DNA of 51,518 nucleotides. Origin: Oscillibacter sp. (lineage in GTDB: Bacteria > Bacillota > Clostridia > Oscillospirales > Oscillospiraceae). This document shows, piece by piece, positions 39,678 to 47,783 of the stretch. A program made the translations under genes and the position numbers. The notes beneath the pieces are model-generated. The model ran no database searches and had not been told where the DNA came from. It saw only the letters and a program-made list of their open reading frames with translations. Every line of letters begins with the position of its first letter. Position 1 is the stretch's first letter. The DNA lies in assembly GCA_017937405.1 (NCBI GenBank), contig JAGBDS010000032.1:1-51518 (forward strand), in the 5' to 3' direction.

Positions 39678-41060
39678 TTACTTGCTCAGAGCCTCGTCGA
39701 TGGCCTTGGCGGCGGTCTTTCCGGCGCCCATAGCCAGGATGACGGTGGCAGCGCCGGTGACGGCGTCGCCGCCGGCGTAGACGTTGTTCTTGGAGGTCAG
39801 GCCGTCCTCGTTGACTACGATGCCGCCCTTCTTGTTGATCTCCAGACCCTTGGTGGTGTCCTTGATCAGGGGATTGGGGCTGGTGCCCAGAGCCATGATG
39901 ACGCAGTCCACGTCCAGATCAAACTCACTGCCGGCGACCTCGATGGGACGACGGCGGCCGGAGGCATCGGGCTCGCCCAGCTCCATCTGGATGCAGCGGA
40001 TCTTGGTGACGTTGTCATTTTCGTCAGCCATGATCTCCACGGGGTTGTTGAGGGTCTTGAAGATGATGCCCTCTTCCTCGGCGTGCTCAACTTCCTCCTT
40101 ACGGGCGGGCAGCTCCTCCATGCCGCGGCGGTACACGACGTACACCTCGGCGCCCAGGCGCTTGGCACAGCGGGCGGCGTCCATGGCCACGTTGCCGCCG
40201 CCAACCACAGCCACCTTCTTGGGATGGACAATGGGGGTGTCAGAGTCAGGCTTGTAGGCCTTCATCAGGTTGATACGGGTCAGGAACTCGTTGGCGGAGA
40301 ACACGCCCTTGTAGTTGACGCCGGGGATGTTCATGAACATGGGCAGACCGGCGCCGGAGCCGATGAACACAGCCTCGAAGCCCTGCTCCTCCATCAGCTC
40401 GTCAACAGTGATGGTGCGGCCCACCACGGTATCGGTGGCGATGGTGACGCCCAGAGCCTTCAGGCCATCCACTTCCTTCTGGACGATGGACTTGGGCAGA
40501 CGGAACTCGGGGATGCCGTAGACCAGCACGCCGCCAGCCAGGTGCAGCGCCTCAAAAACGGTGACCTCGTAACCCTTGCGGGCCAGATCGCCGGCGCAGG
40601 TCAGGCCTGCGGGGCCGGAGCCTACGATAGCCACGCGGTGACCGTTGGAGGCGGGCTTCTCAGGCAGGGTGTGGCAGTTGGCATTGTGCCAGTCAGCCAC
40701 GAAGCGCTCCAGACGGCCGATACCGACGGGCTCGCCCTTCTTGCCCCGGACGCAGTACTTCTCGCACTGGTTCTCCTGGGGGCAGACACGGCCGCAGACG
40801 GCGGGCAGAGCGGAGGTGTGGGAGATGATCTGATAGGCCTCCTCAAAGTTGCCCTTGGCGACTTCAGCGATGAACTCGGGGATATGTACCATAACGGGGC
40901 AGCCGGTCATGCAGGGCTTGTTCTTGCAGTTCAGGCAGCGCTGGGCCTCATCCAGGGCCTGGGCCTCGGTGTAGCCGAGAGCCACTTCCTCAAAGTTCTT
41001 GTTCCGAACATTGGGCTCCTGGGAAGGCATGGGATTCTTCGTCAAAGACATATTGGCCAT
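39678..41060 (-). CDS. nfnB: NfnB: large subunit of NADH-dependent ferredoxin:NADP oxidoreductase (gltD-like)
   Basis: 460 residues. Cysteine-rich N-terminus (CLNCKNKPCMTGCPVMVHIPEF) for [4Fe-4S] clusters. FAD domain (VAIVGSGPAGLTCAGDLARKGYEVTVFEA) and NADPH domain (VAVVGGGNVAMDAARCAKRLGAEVYVVYRR). It reads like the glutamate synthase small subunit, but it lies beside the NfnA-type partner. Together they bifurcate electrons between NADPH, ferredoxin and NAD in anaerobes. It has GGAGG ten bases before the ATG. Confidence 0.93.
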   Translation of the reverse strand: MANMSLTKNPMPSQEPNVRNKNFEEVALGYTEAQALDEAQRCLNCKNKPCMTGCPVMVHIPEFIAEVAKGNFEEAYQIISHTSALPAVCGRVCPQENQCEKYCVRGKKGEPVGIGRLERFVADWHNANCHTLPEKPASNGHRVAIVGSGPAGLTCAGDLARKGYEVTVFEALHLAGGVLVYGIPEFRLPKSIVQKEVDGLKALGVTIATDTVVGRTITVDELMEEQGFEAVFIGSGAGLPMFMNIPGVNYKGVFSANEFLTRINLMKAYKPDSDTPIVHPKKVAVVGGGNVAMDAARCAKRLGAEVYVVYRRGMEELPARKEEVEHAEEEGIIFKTLNNPVEIMADENDNVTKIRCIQMELGEPDASGRRRPIEVAGSEFDLDVDCVIMALGTSPNPLIKDTTKGLEINKKGGIVVNEDGLTSKNNVYAGGDAVTGAATVILAMGAGKTAAKAIDEALSK

Positions 41061-41062
41061 GA

Positions 41063-41905
41063 TTATTCGGCCTCCTTTTTGAACAGGTTGCAGGTCTCTT
41101 CGTGCTTGTGCATCTCGAAATCACGGTACATCTGGTTACGCTTGACGGCAATGTCCCAGTCTACCTTATGGCCGTCAAAGTCAGGGCCGTCCACGCAGGC
41201 GAACTTCATCTCGCCGCCGACGCTCAGGCGGCAGCCGCCGCACATGCCGGTGCCATCCACCATGATGGGGCTCATGGACACGGTGGTGGGGATGCCGTAG
41301 GGCTCGGTGGTCTTGGAGACGAACTTCATCATGATCATGGGGCCGATGGCGAACACCTCGTCATACTGGTTGCCGGCCTCGATCAGCTCCTTCAGGGCGT
41401 CGGTGACCAGACCCTTCTGGCCGTAAGAACCATCGTCGGTGCAGATCTTCAGCACATCGGAGGACTTCCGGAAGTCATCCTCCAGGATGACCAGGTCCTT
41501 GTTCTTAAAGCCGACCACCGCGTGGACCTCGGCGCCGTCATCGTGGAACTTCTTCAGCACGGGATAGGCAATGGCGCAGCCTACGCCGCCGCCGACCACG
41601 CAGACCTTCTTCTTGCCCTCGGTCTCGGTAGCCTTGCCCAGGGGGCCCACGAAGTCCTGCAGATAGTCACCCTCATTCAGGTGGGTCAGCTTTTCGGTGG
41701 TAGCACCCACAGTCTGGACAATAATGGTAACGGTGCCCTTCTCGGGATCGTAGTTATTGATGGTGATGGGGATGCGCTCACCGTTCTCATCCACGCGCAG
41801 GATGATGAACTGGCCCGGCTGGGCCTTCTTGGCGATCAGGGGCGCCTCGATCTCGTACAGCGTGACTGTGGGACGGAGGGCCTCTTTTCTGACGATGCGA
41901 TACAT
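41063..41905 (-). CDS. nfnA: NfnA: small FAD/[2Fe-2S] subunit of the Nfn transhydrogenase
   Basis: 280 residues from the ATG at 41905 (MYRIVRKEALRPTVTLYEIEAP). Ferredoxin reductase-like: FAD-binding barrel, NAD-binding domain (KKVCVVGGGVGCAIAYPVLKKF) and the C-terminal [2Fe-2S] site GMCGGCRLSVGGEMKFACVDGP. This dihydroorotate-dehydrogenase electron-transfer type of protein pairs with a GltD-like subunit in NfnAB. Two bases separate it from nfnB. Its own promoter lies upstream, and a Crp/Fnr regulator is the next gene. Confidence 0.93.
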   Translation of the reverse strand: MYRIVRKEALRPTVTLYEIEAPLIAKKAQPGQFIILRVDENGERIPITINNYDPEKGTVTIIVQTVGATTEKLTHLNEGDYLQDFVGPLGKATETEGKKKVCVVGGGVGCAIAYPVLKKFHDDGAEVHAVVGFKNKDLVILEDDFRKSSDVLKICTDDGSYGQKGLVTDALKELIEAGNQYDEVFAIGPMIMMKFVSKTTEPYGIPTTVSMSPIMVDGTGMCGGCRLSVGGEMKFACVDGPDFDGHKVDWDIAVKRNQMYRDFEMHKHEETCNLFKKEAE

Positions 41906-41972
41906 ACTATTCCTTCTTTCCCAAATGATGAAATAAAAACGACCTGTATCCTGCCATATACGCATTACTTAC

Positions 41973-42001
41973 ATAATAATATATGAACGGGAGTTCGTCA
42001 A
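41973..42001 (-). promoter_or_regulatory. nfnAB promoter
   Basis: Minus strand TTGACG (41996-42001), 17-base spacer, TATTAT (41973-41978). It lies between the regulator and nfnA. Confidence 0.8.
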
Positions 42002-42052
42002 TCCATTAACGACAATTTTTTCACAAATCATCCATCTATGCAAGAATTATGC

Positions 42053-42712
42053 TCAAAGGAGCGTGAACTGACGCCCGTCAGAGCGGACGATCCCCTCCTC
42101 CCGCAAACGCTTCAGCTCCCGCATCATGGCGCTACGGTCCGTTGCGATGTAATCCGCCAGGGTGCTGAGAGAGAATGGCAATGTAAAGGTATTGCCCCCC
42201 GCCTGCTCCGAAAGCTGGCGGAAATAACAGAGGAGCTTTTCCCGGATGGAACGGCGGGACAGTACATCCACCCGCTGGCTGAGGGCCTGGGCTTTATCAC
42301 TCATCAGCCGCAGCATATTCTGCACCAGGACGCTGTGACGGTTGCAGGCGTGCTCACACCGCTTGAGGATATGCGGATAGTCAATGAACAGCACATCGCA
42401 TGGCTCCTGGCACACGACCTCCAGGCTGTCTCCACTGGAGCCGGCAAAAGCCAGCGTTCTGCCGAAGACACCGCCGGGTCCCAACTCCTCCATCACAGTG
42501 GCCACGCCCTCCTCATCGATGCGGATCAGCGCAGCGCAGCCCCGTTCTACAATACCCACAGCGTCATTCTTCGGGGAAGAGAAATCGTAGATCAGGTCAT
42601 CTGACCGGAAGGATTTCTGGACCGCCTGAAAGCAGGTGAGCAGACTGCGATAATCCTCGTAACTGATATCTTGAAACAAGGGACTTTTTTCCAGCTCCTG
42701 CTGTGACAGCAT
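42053..42712 (-). CDS. Crp/Fnr family transcriptional regulator
   Basis: 219 residues: cyclic-nucleotide-binding-like beta barrel (about 15-130; YDFSSPKNDAVGIVERGCAALIRIDEEG), dimer helix, and C-terminal winged helix (SLSTLADYIATDRSAMMRELKRLREEGIVR). No Fnr-type N-terminal cysteine cluster is seen, so it is not an oxygen-sensing FNR. It lies upstream of nfnAB, in the same direction, with its own promoter. A regulatory link to nfnAB is suggested only by position. GGAGG precedes the ATG. Confidence 0.92.
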   Translation of the reverse strand: MLSQQELEKSPLFQDISYEDYRSLLTCFQAVQKSFRSDDLIYDFSSPKNDAVGIVERGCAALIRIDEEGVATVMEELGPGGVFGRTLAFAGSSGDSLEVVCQEPCDVLFIDYPHILKRCEHACNRHSVLVQNMLRLMSDKAQALSQRVDVLSRRSIREKLLCYFRQLSEQAGGNTFTLPFSLSTLADYIATDRSAMMRELKRLREEGIVRSDGRQFTLL

Positions 42713-42750
42713 AATGCCGCCTCCTTCTGTGTTGCATATACCACAGAAAT

Positions 42751-42779
42751 ATCATAGCAGCTTCCCCTGGAAAAGTAAA
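42751..42779 (-). promoter_or_regulatory. Crp/Fnr gene promoter
   Basis: Minus strand TTTACT (42774-42779), 17-base spacer, TATGAT (42751-42756). Confidence 0.75.
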
Positions 42780-42905
42780 GGACTTTTGCCAGCAGATTTC
42801 ATAAATTGTTCACCATTGTGGGCGGCAGATATTGTATATTATGAATAGAGGCCGAAGAGCCAAATACAGGCGGGCTTTCCGTCTTCGAGAAAAGGGGCAG
42901 TTTTT

Positions 42906-43355
42906 GTGAATATTGCGTACTTCCTGCTTCCCAAAAACCGCGTCGCATATCTTTACGACGATTACACCTTCCGCCAGGGACTTGAAAAAATGCGTCACCA
43001 CGGCTATACCGCGATCCCTGTCATCAGCCGGGACGGCAAATATGTGGGTACCGTCAGCGAGGGAGACTTTCTGTGGCGCCTCCTGTCTGACGAGCGGGAC
43101 AGCCAGCGGGCCTGTTCCATGAAGGACCTGGAACAGCTCTGTGTCCGGGACATTCTCCGGGAGACCCAGTACCTTCCCGTCCGTATCACCGTCAGCATGG
43201 AGGAACTGCTCTCCAGCGCCATGAACCAAAACTTTATCCCCGTGGTGGACGACACCGGCAGCTTCATCGGCATCGTCACCAGAAAAGACATCATCCGCTA
43301 TTTTGCAGAAGGAAAAAGCGTCTCTGAAAAGCCGTTTTTGCAGAAAATCGTGTAA
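42906..43355 (+). CDS. CBS domain pair protein
   Basis: 149 residues from a GTG at 42906 behind AAAAGGGG. Two CBS motifs fill the protein: FRQGLEKMRHHGYTAIPVISRDGKYVGTVSEGDFL and SMEELLSSAMNQNFIPVVDDTGSFIGIVTRKDII. Such small CBS proteins bind adenine nucleotides or similar ligands; the partner is unknown. Divergent from the Crp/Fnr gene. A terminator follows. Confidence 0.92.
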   Translation: MNIAYFLLPKNRVAYLYDDYTFRQGLEKMRHHGYTAIPVISRDGKYVGTVSEGDFLWRLLSDERDSQRACSMKDLEQLCVRDILRETQYLPVRITVSMEELLSSAMNQNFIPVVDDTGSFIGIVTRKDIIRYFAEGKSVSEKPFLQKIV

Positions 43356-43387
43356 AAATGGGTCTGACAAAAGTCAGGCCCATTTTT
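43353..43387 (+). terminator. Bidirectional terminator
   Basis: AAAATGGGTCTGAC pairs with GTCAGGCCCATTTT around four bases, plus T run. Between convergent genes. Confidence 0.92.
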
Positions 43388-44082
43388 TATCTTTTTCCGC
43401 AGACCGTATCTGCCAGGCGGCGGGCTTCCTCCTCCACGGCAGTTCTCCCGCTATGGGCAGGGACTTCCCTTTTGACCGCTGCGGCCTGTTTTCCCTGAGA
43501 CTTCAGCGCCCCACAGCAGACAAACGCCAGCAGACAGGTAGCACCCACCCGCCAGACCGTCCGGGAATAGACATCATAGCCTTGCCAGACCGTAGGAAGC
43601 GCCAGATCGGCTACCGCCAGCACAGCCGTCATGCCCAGCAGAAACAGCACATTCCTGGGGCGCAGAATCTTGCGCAGCGGTGCATCCGGGAAAGCGGCCT
43701 TCACCGAGCAGGCGAATACCGCCGTCAGGAGCAGTCCCAGACACAGCCAACCCAAAACTCTGCTCAGCAGCGGCGTCAGCGCGTTGGCCCAAAGGGTGGA
43801 AAGCCCGGTCAGGAGCACCCAGCCCAGCACCCACAGCGGAACGCCCACCAGCATCCGTACCGCCGCTGGAAGGCTCAGCACCCATTCCCGGATACGGGCC
43901 GCGGGGCCTTTCTGCCGTTCTTCCGGTGCCACACCGCTGTCATCCTCGTCCGTCTGCACGGAAACGATAGCCGCGGGTTCCTCCATCAGGTCTGCAGGGC
44001 TGTCGAACACCGTGCCGGTGACCATCCCAGCTGCCGCCACCACCGTCACCGCAGCAGCCGCGGCGGCTTTCTTTTTATCCAT
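43387..44082 (-). CDS. Hypothetical membrane protein, 231 aa
   Basis: Starts MDKKKAAAAAAVTVVAAAGMVTGTVFD, a signal-like Ala-rich segment, then an acidic linker (VSVQTDEDDSGVAPEE) and about four or five membrane helices (VPLWVLGWVLLTGLS, VLGWLCLGLLLTAVFACS, VLFLLGMTAVLAVADLAL, VGATCLLAFVCCGAL). Family not recognised. GGGGGC upstream of the ATG is an acceptable ribosome site. No partners stand out. Confidence 0.7.
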   Translation of the reverse strand: MDKKKAAAAAAVTVVAAAGMVTGTVFDSPADLMEEPAAIVSVQTDEDDSGVAPEERQKGPAARIREWVLSLPAAVRMLVGVPLWVLGWVLLTGLSTLWANALTPLLSRVLGWLCLGLLLTAVFACSVKAAFPDAPLRKILRPRNVLFLLGMTAVLAVADLALPTVWQGYDVYSRTVWRVGATCLLAFVCCGALKSQGKQAAAVKREVPAHSGRTAVEEEARRLADTVCGKR

Positions 44083-44135
44083 GTGAGCGCCCCCTTTTCC
44101 GGGATATTCTACCGCATATGCTAAAAAAAGACAAG

Positions 44136-44166
44136 AAAAACCGGCGCCATACGGCGCCGGTTTTCA
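44136..44166 (-). terminator. Terminator after mntP
   Basis: AAAACCGGCGCC pairs with GGCGCCGGTTTT around ATAC; A and T runs on both sides. Confidence 0.9.
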
Positions 44167-44172
44167 TATCCT

Positions 44173-44745
44173 TCAAAAGATGCCCAGATGCTCCAAAAGG
44201 ATCTTTGCGCCCAGCAAAATCAGAATGATGCCGCCGGAGAGCTCCGCCCGCTTTTTGTAGCGTGCGCCGAAGAAGTTGCCCACAGCCACGCCCACCATGG
44301 AGAGAACGAAGGTCGTGCAACCGATGATGGAGATTGCCGGAAGGATGGATACCTCCAGGAAAGCAAAGGTCACGCCCACCGCCAGCGCATCGATGCTGGT
44401 GGCCACCGCCATCAAAAAGAGTTGCTTATAGTCCAGCTTCTGGTCCACAGCGCAGGCCATCTCCTCCTCTTCCGGAGACAATGCCTCCCGCGCCATATTG
44501 CCGCCGATCAGCGCAAGCAGTACAAAGGCCACCCAATGGTCGATGTTCTGGATGTACCCCGCGAACTGGGAGCCCAACAGCCAGCCGATAAAAGGCATCA
44601 GCGCCTGGAAGCCGCCGAAGAACAAGGCGATGATAGCGGCATAGCGCCAGTTCAGCTTTTTCATGCACAGGCCCTGGCAGATGGCCACGGCAAAAGCGTC
44701 CATGGACAGGCCTATGCCAATGAGAAACAATTCCAGAAAACTCAT
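44173..44745 (-). CDS. mntP: Manganese efflux pump MntP
   Basis: 190 residues, six helices. Signatures are GIGLSMDAFAVAICQGL and the second-half repeat ATSIDALAVGVTFAF, each with a conserved Asp, and EEEEMACAVDQKLDYKQL in the loop. MntP exports Mn(II). In many bacteria it is controlled by a yybP-ykoY riboswitch; none is visible in the 19-bp gap to sfsA. AGGAG precedes the ATG. Confidence 0.95.
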   Translation of the reverse strand: MSFLELFLIGIGLSMDAFAVAICQGLCMKKLNWRYAAIIALFFGGFQALMPFIGWLLGSQFAGYIQNIDHWVAFVLLALIGGNMAREALSPEEEEMACAVDQKLDYKQLFLMAVATSIDALAVGVTFAFLEVSILPAISIIGCTTFVLSMVGVAVGNFFGARYKKRAELSGGIILILLGAKILLEHLGIF

Positions 44746-44764
44746 GGTATAACTCCTAACGGTT

Positions 44765-45445
44765 TCAGAGAATGACCGGCACCGGCCGGCGGATGGACAG
44801 ACTGTCCGGCGTTACCTCGCAGTCATATGCGCAAACGCTTACACCACGGGACACTGCTTCCCGCAGGGCCGCACCGAAGGCGGGATGGGTATCATCATTT
44901 GGAGAAACGCTGTCAATGTCCTTTATTTGTACCACAAAGAATAGTGTAGCGTCAAGCCCTTTTTCTACTGCTTTTTGCAATTCCTGAATGTGTTTGACAC
45001 CCCGTTCCGTAGGAGCGTCCGGAAAGCGGGCGCGGCCGTTCTCCTCCAACGTCACGCCTTTGACCTCCACCAACTGCAGCCCTTTTTCCGTCTCCAGGCA
45101 GAAATCCAGCCGGGAATTTCCGTAAACGTATTCGCAGTGAATGGCGGTCAATCCGGGGAGAAAGCCCCCTGCTGCCGCCCACTCGCCAAAGACCTTGTTG
45201 GGTGCCTGGGCATCCATATTGATGAGCCGGCCACCCTTTTCCACAGCGATCAGGTCATAGGGCGTCTTTCGGGCGGGATTGACGGCCTGTTCCAGATAGA
45301 CCGTCGCCCCCGGAACCAGCAGTTCCCGGCAGCGGCCCGTATTCTTTACATGGACAGTCTGGACACCCTCCGCCGTTTCCACTCTGGCGATAAACCGGTT
45401 CGGGCGTTCCAAAAAGCGGCCCGAAATCACTGTATGGTACTTCAA
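44765..45445 (-). CDS. sfsA: SfsA family DNA/RNA nuclease
   Basis: 226 residues from a TTG at 45445, nine bases after GGAAGGA. This gives the usual SfsA start (KYHTVISGRFLERPNRFIARVE) and is preferred to longer frames. Motifs: HVKNTGRCRELLVPGATVYLE, RLDFCLET, LVEVKGVTLEENGRARFPDAPTERGVKHIQEL. The protein was first named for sugar fermentation stimulation; family members are nucleases with an OB-like N-terminus. TATAAT at 45513-45518 (minus strand) may be its -10 box. Confidence 0.93.
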   Translation of the reverse strand: MKYHTVISGRFLERPNRFIARVETAEGVQTVHVKNTGRCRELLVPGATVYLEQAVNPARKTPYDLIAVEKGGRLINMDAQAPNKVFGEWAAAGGFLPGLTAIHCEYVYGNSRLDFCLETEKGLQLVEVKGVTLEENGRARFPDAPTERGVKHIQELQKAVEKGLDATLFFVVQIKDIDSVSPNDDTHPAFGAALREAVSRGVSVCAYDCEVTPDSLSIRRPVPVIL

Positions 45446-45617
45446 AACTGCACATCCTTCCGCTTTCACCGAATATTCTCCGGCAAAACATCTGCATAGT
45501 TGATACGAATCATTATAGCATAAACTGTTATCATTGGTTATGGATATTTTCACTGCTGCTATTGTTTTCTTCGTCAACATAACCAAAAAGAGCAAAAGAA
45601 ATCTAGCCAAAGCCGAA

Positions 45618-45646
45618 TTGTCTTTCCCCCGAAAATTTGTTATAAT
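45618..45646 (+). promoter_or_regulatory. oad operon promoter
   Basis: TTGTCT (45618-45623), 17-base spacer, TATAAT (45641-45646), 30 bases before oadG. Confidence 0.85.
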
Positions 45647-45676
45647 ATTCCCAATTTCGAGTACAGGAGGGAACCT

Positions 45677-45940
45677 ATGGACTATTCCATCATATTTGTC
45701 TGTCTGATGGGAATGGGAACGGTGTTTTTCGGTCTGATCTGCCTGATCGTCCTGACGACACTGCTGGGCCGTATCTGCGGCCGGAAGCAGCAGGCAGCCC
45801 CGGAGGCGGCCATTTCCGCCCCGGCAGCTGTGCCTGCGGTCAACCAGCAGGAGCTGATCGCCGCTGTCTCCGCTGCCATTGCGGAGGACCTTGGCACCGA
45901 CATCACCGGCATCCGCATCTTGTCGGTGAAGAAGCTGTAA
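45677..45940 (+). CDS. oadG: Sodium-pump decarboxylase gamma subunit (OadG family)
   Basis: 87 residues. One membrane helix (YSIIFVCLMGMGTVFFGLICLIVLTTLL), a short Ala/Pro linker and a C-terminal soluble end (ELIAAVSAAIAEDLGTDITGIRILSVKKL). OadG links the membrane subunit to the carboxyltransferase. GGAGGG precedes the ATG. First gene of the pump operon. Confidence 0.9.
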   Translation: MDYSIIFVCLMGMGTVFFGLICLIVLTTLLGRICGRKQQAAPEAAISAPAAVPAVNQQELIAAVSAAIAEDLGTDITGIRILSVKKL

Positions 45941-45977
45941 GTCATTTCAATGTAAAACGGATAAGGAGAAAGAGCTT

Positions 45978-46328
45978 ATGAAAAAGTACAGAGTGACCGT
46001 CAACGGCACCGCCTATGAGATCGAACTGGAGGAACTGACCGGAGCCGCTCCCGCGCCCGCCGCTGCCACGGCAGCGCCTGCTCCTGCCCCTGCCCCCGCT
46101 GCGGCTCCTGCCGGCGGTGAACAGGTGACCTCCCCCATGCCCGGCACCATTCTGTCCATCAACGTCGCCGCCGGCGACGCCGTGAAGCGCGGCCAGGTGC
46201 TGATGATCCTGGAGGCTATGAAGATGGAAAACGAGATCATGTGCCCCTGCGACGGCAAGGTTGTCTCTGTCAATACCTCCAAGGGAGCCTCCGTGGAGTC
46301 CGGGACGCTGCTGTGCGTCATCCAGTAA
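45978..46328 (+). CDS. Biotin carrier protein of the sodium pump
   Basis: 116 residues. Short N-terminal part (KKYRVTVNGTAYEIELEEL), an Ala/Pro-rich linker, and a biotinyl domain with EAMKMEN, whose lysine carries biotin. Comparable to MmdC/GcdC, where the carrier is separate from the alpha subunit. It moves CO2 from the carboxyltransferase to OadB. Confidence 0.95.
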   Translation: MKKYRVTVNGTAYEIELEELTGAAPAPAAATAAPAPAPAPAAAPAGGEQVTSPMPGTILSINVAAGDAVKRGQVLMILEAMKMENEIMCPCDGKVVSVNTSKGASVESGTLLCVIQ

Positions 46329-46346
46329 GAGACTGGAGGACAAATA

Positions 46347-47771
46347 ATGGAAGCTATCCTGAATTTTATCAATGATACCGGCTTCGTTCTGTTCTTTCAG
46401 AGCGGCGGCTGGAAGAACCTGGTGATGCTCTGCATTGCCTGCTTCCTGCTGTATCTGGGTATCGGAAAGAAATTTGAACCTCTGCTGATGGTCACCATCG
46501 CCTTCGGTATGCTGATGACCAACCTGCCCGGCGCCGGGATGTTCCACGAAATTCTCTTCGCCGGAGGTCACATCCACTGGGATCTCATCGGCGGCTCTCC
46601 CATCACCGCGGAGTTCCTTGCGGAGATGCAGGAATTGGGTGTATCGCAAAACGTTCTCGCTCCGTATGTGGAGCAACTGATGGCTGCGGTACAGGCCACC
46701 TTCACCCCGGAAACCATCCAGAGTGTGATAGCGGACATCTCCGCTTCCGCCGGCAGCGCACTGAGCACTCTTGAGGTGCAGCTCCAGGCGCTGGTCCAGG
46801 CAGAGCAAGCTGCCGCTTACTACGGCATGGAGCTGTCCAATGTCACCGTCTCCACCGGCCTTATCGATATCCTGTACTTAGGCGTGAAGCTGGGCATCTA
46901 CCCCTGCCTCATCTTCATGGGCGTGGGTGCCATGACCGATTTCGGTCCCCTGATCGCCAACCCCAAGAGCCTGCTGCTGGGCGCTGCTGCCCAGGTGGGC
47001 ATCTTCTTGACTTACGCTGGCTGCCGTTTCATGGGCTTCACCGGCGCGGAGGCTGGTTCCATCGGCATTATTGGCGGCGCCGACGGCCCCACCGCCATCT
47101 TCGTCACCGCTATGCTGGCTCCGGCCCTGCTTGGCCCCATCGCCGTGGCGGCCTACTCTTACATGGCCCTGGTGCCTGTCATCCAGCCGCCCATTATGAA
47201 GCTGCTGACTACTGAGAAGGAACGGCAGATCGTGATGAAGCCCCTGCGGCAGGTCTCCAAAAAAGAGAAGATCATCTTCCCTATCGTGGTGACCATCTTT
47301 GTGGCCCTGCTGGTGCCCTCTGCCGGTCCTTTGATTGCCTGCCTGATGCTGGGCAACCTGTTCCGGGAGTGCGGTGTCACTGAGCGGCTCAGCAAGACCG
47401 TGCAGAACGAGCTCATCAACATCGTCACCATCTTCCTGGGCGTGTCTGTTGGCGCTACTGCCACCGGCGCCACCTTCCTGTCTCTCCAGACCATCAAGAT
47501 CATGGTCATGGGTATCGTGGCCTTCGGCTGCGGCACCGCCGGCGGCGTCCTGCTTGCCAAGTTCATGAACCTGTTCCTGAAGGAAAAGATCAATCCCCTC
47601 ATCGGCTCTGCCGGTGTTTCCGCCGTGCCTATGGCCGCCCGTGTTTCCCAGAAGGTGGGCCAGGAGGCCAATCCCGGCAACTTCCTGCTGATGCACGCCA
47701 TGGGCCCCAACGTGGCCGGCGTCATCGGCTCCGCCATCGCGGCGGGCGTCCTCATCTCTCTGTTCGGTTAA
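46347..47771 (+). CDS. oadB: Na+-translocating decarboxylase beta subunit, with large insert
   Basis: 474 residues against about 375-430 in the family. The core is typical: LLYLGIGKKFEPLLM, GVKLGIYPCLIFMGVGAMTDFGPLIANPKSLL, GIIGGADGPTAIFVT (with the Na+/H+-linked Asp), and NPLIGSAGVSAVPMAARVSQ. Residues about 79-168 (46581-46851) form a hydrophilic helical insert (ITAEFLAEMQELGVSQNVLAPY...STLEVQLQALVQAEQAA) with no counterpart I recall in the family. It decarboxylates carboxybiotin and pumps out Na+. GGAGG precedes the ATG. Confidence 0.95.
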   Translation: MEAILNFINDTGFVLFFQSGGWKNLVMLCIACFLLYLGIGKKFEPLLMVTIAFGMLMTNLPGAGMFHEILFAGGHIHWDLIGGSPITAEFLAEMQELGVSQNVLAPYVEQLMAAVQATFTPETIQSVIADISASAGSALSTLEVQLQALVQAEQAAAYYGMELSNVTVSTGLIDILYLGVKLGIYPCLIFMGVGAMTDFGPLIANPKSLLLGAAAQVGIFLTYAGCRFMGFTGAEAGSIGIIGGADGPTAIFVTAMLAPALLGPIAVAAYSYMALVPVIQPPIMKLLTTEKERQIVMKPLRQVSKKEKIIFPIVVTIFVALLVPSAGPLIACLMLGNLFRECGVTERLSKTVQNELINIVTIFLGVSVGATATGATFLSLQTIKIMVMGIVAFGCGTAGGVLLAKFMNLFLKEKINPLIGSAGVSAVPMAARVSQKVGQEANPGNFLLMHAMGPNVAGVIGSAIAAGVLISLFG

Positions 47772-47783
47772 GGGAGGTATCAT

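Noticed and set aside
44746-44770. Looked for a yybP-ykoY manganese riboswitch before mntP
   Set aside because: Only 19 bases separate mntP from sfsA, and no core motif is seen.
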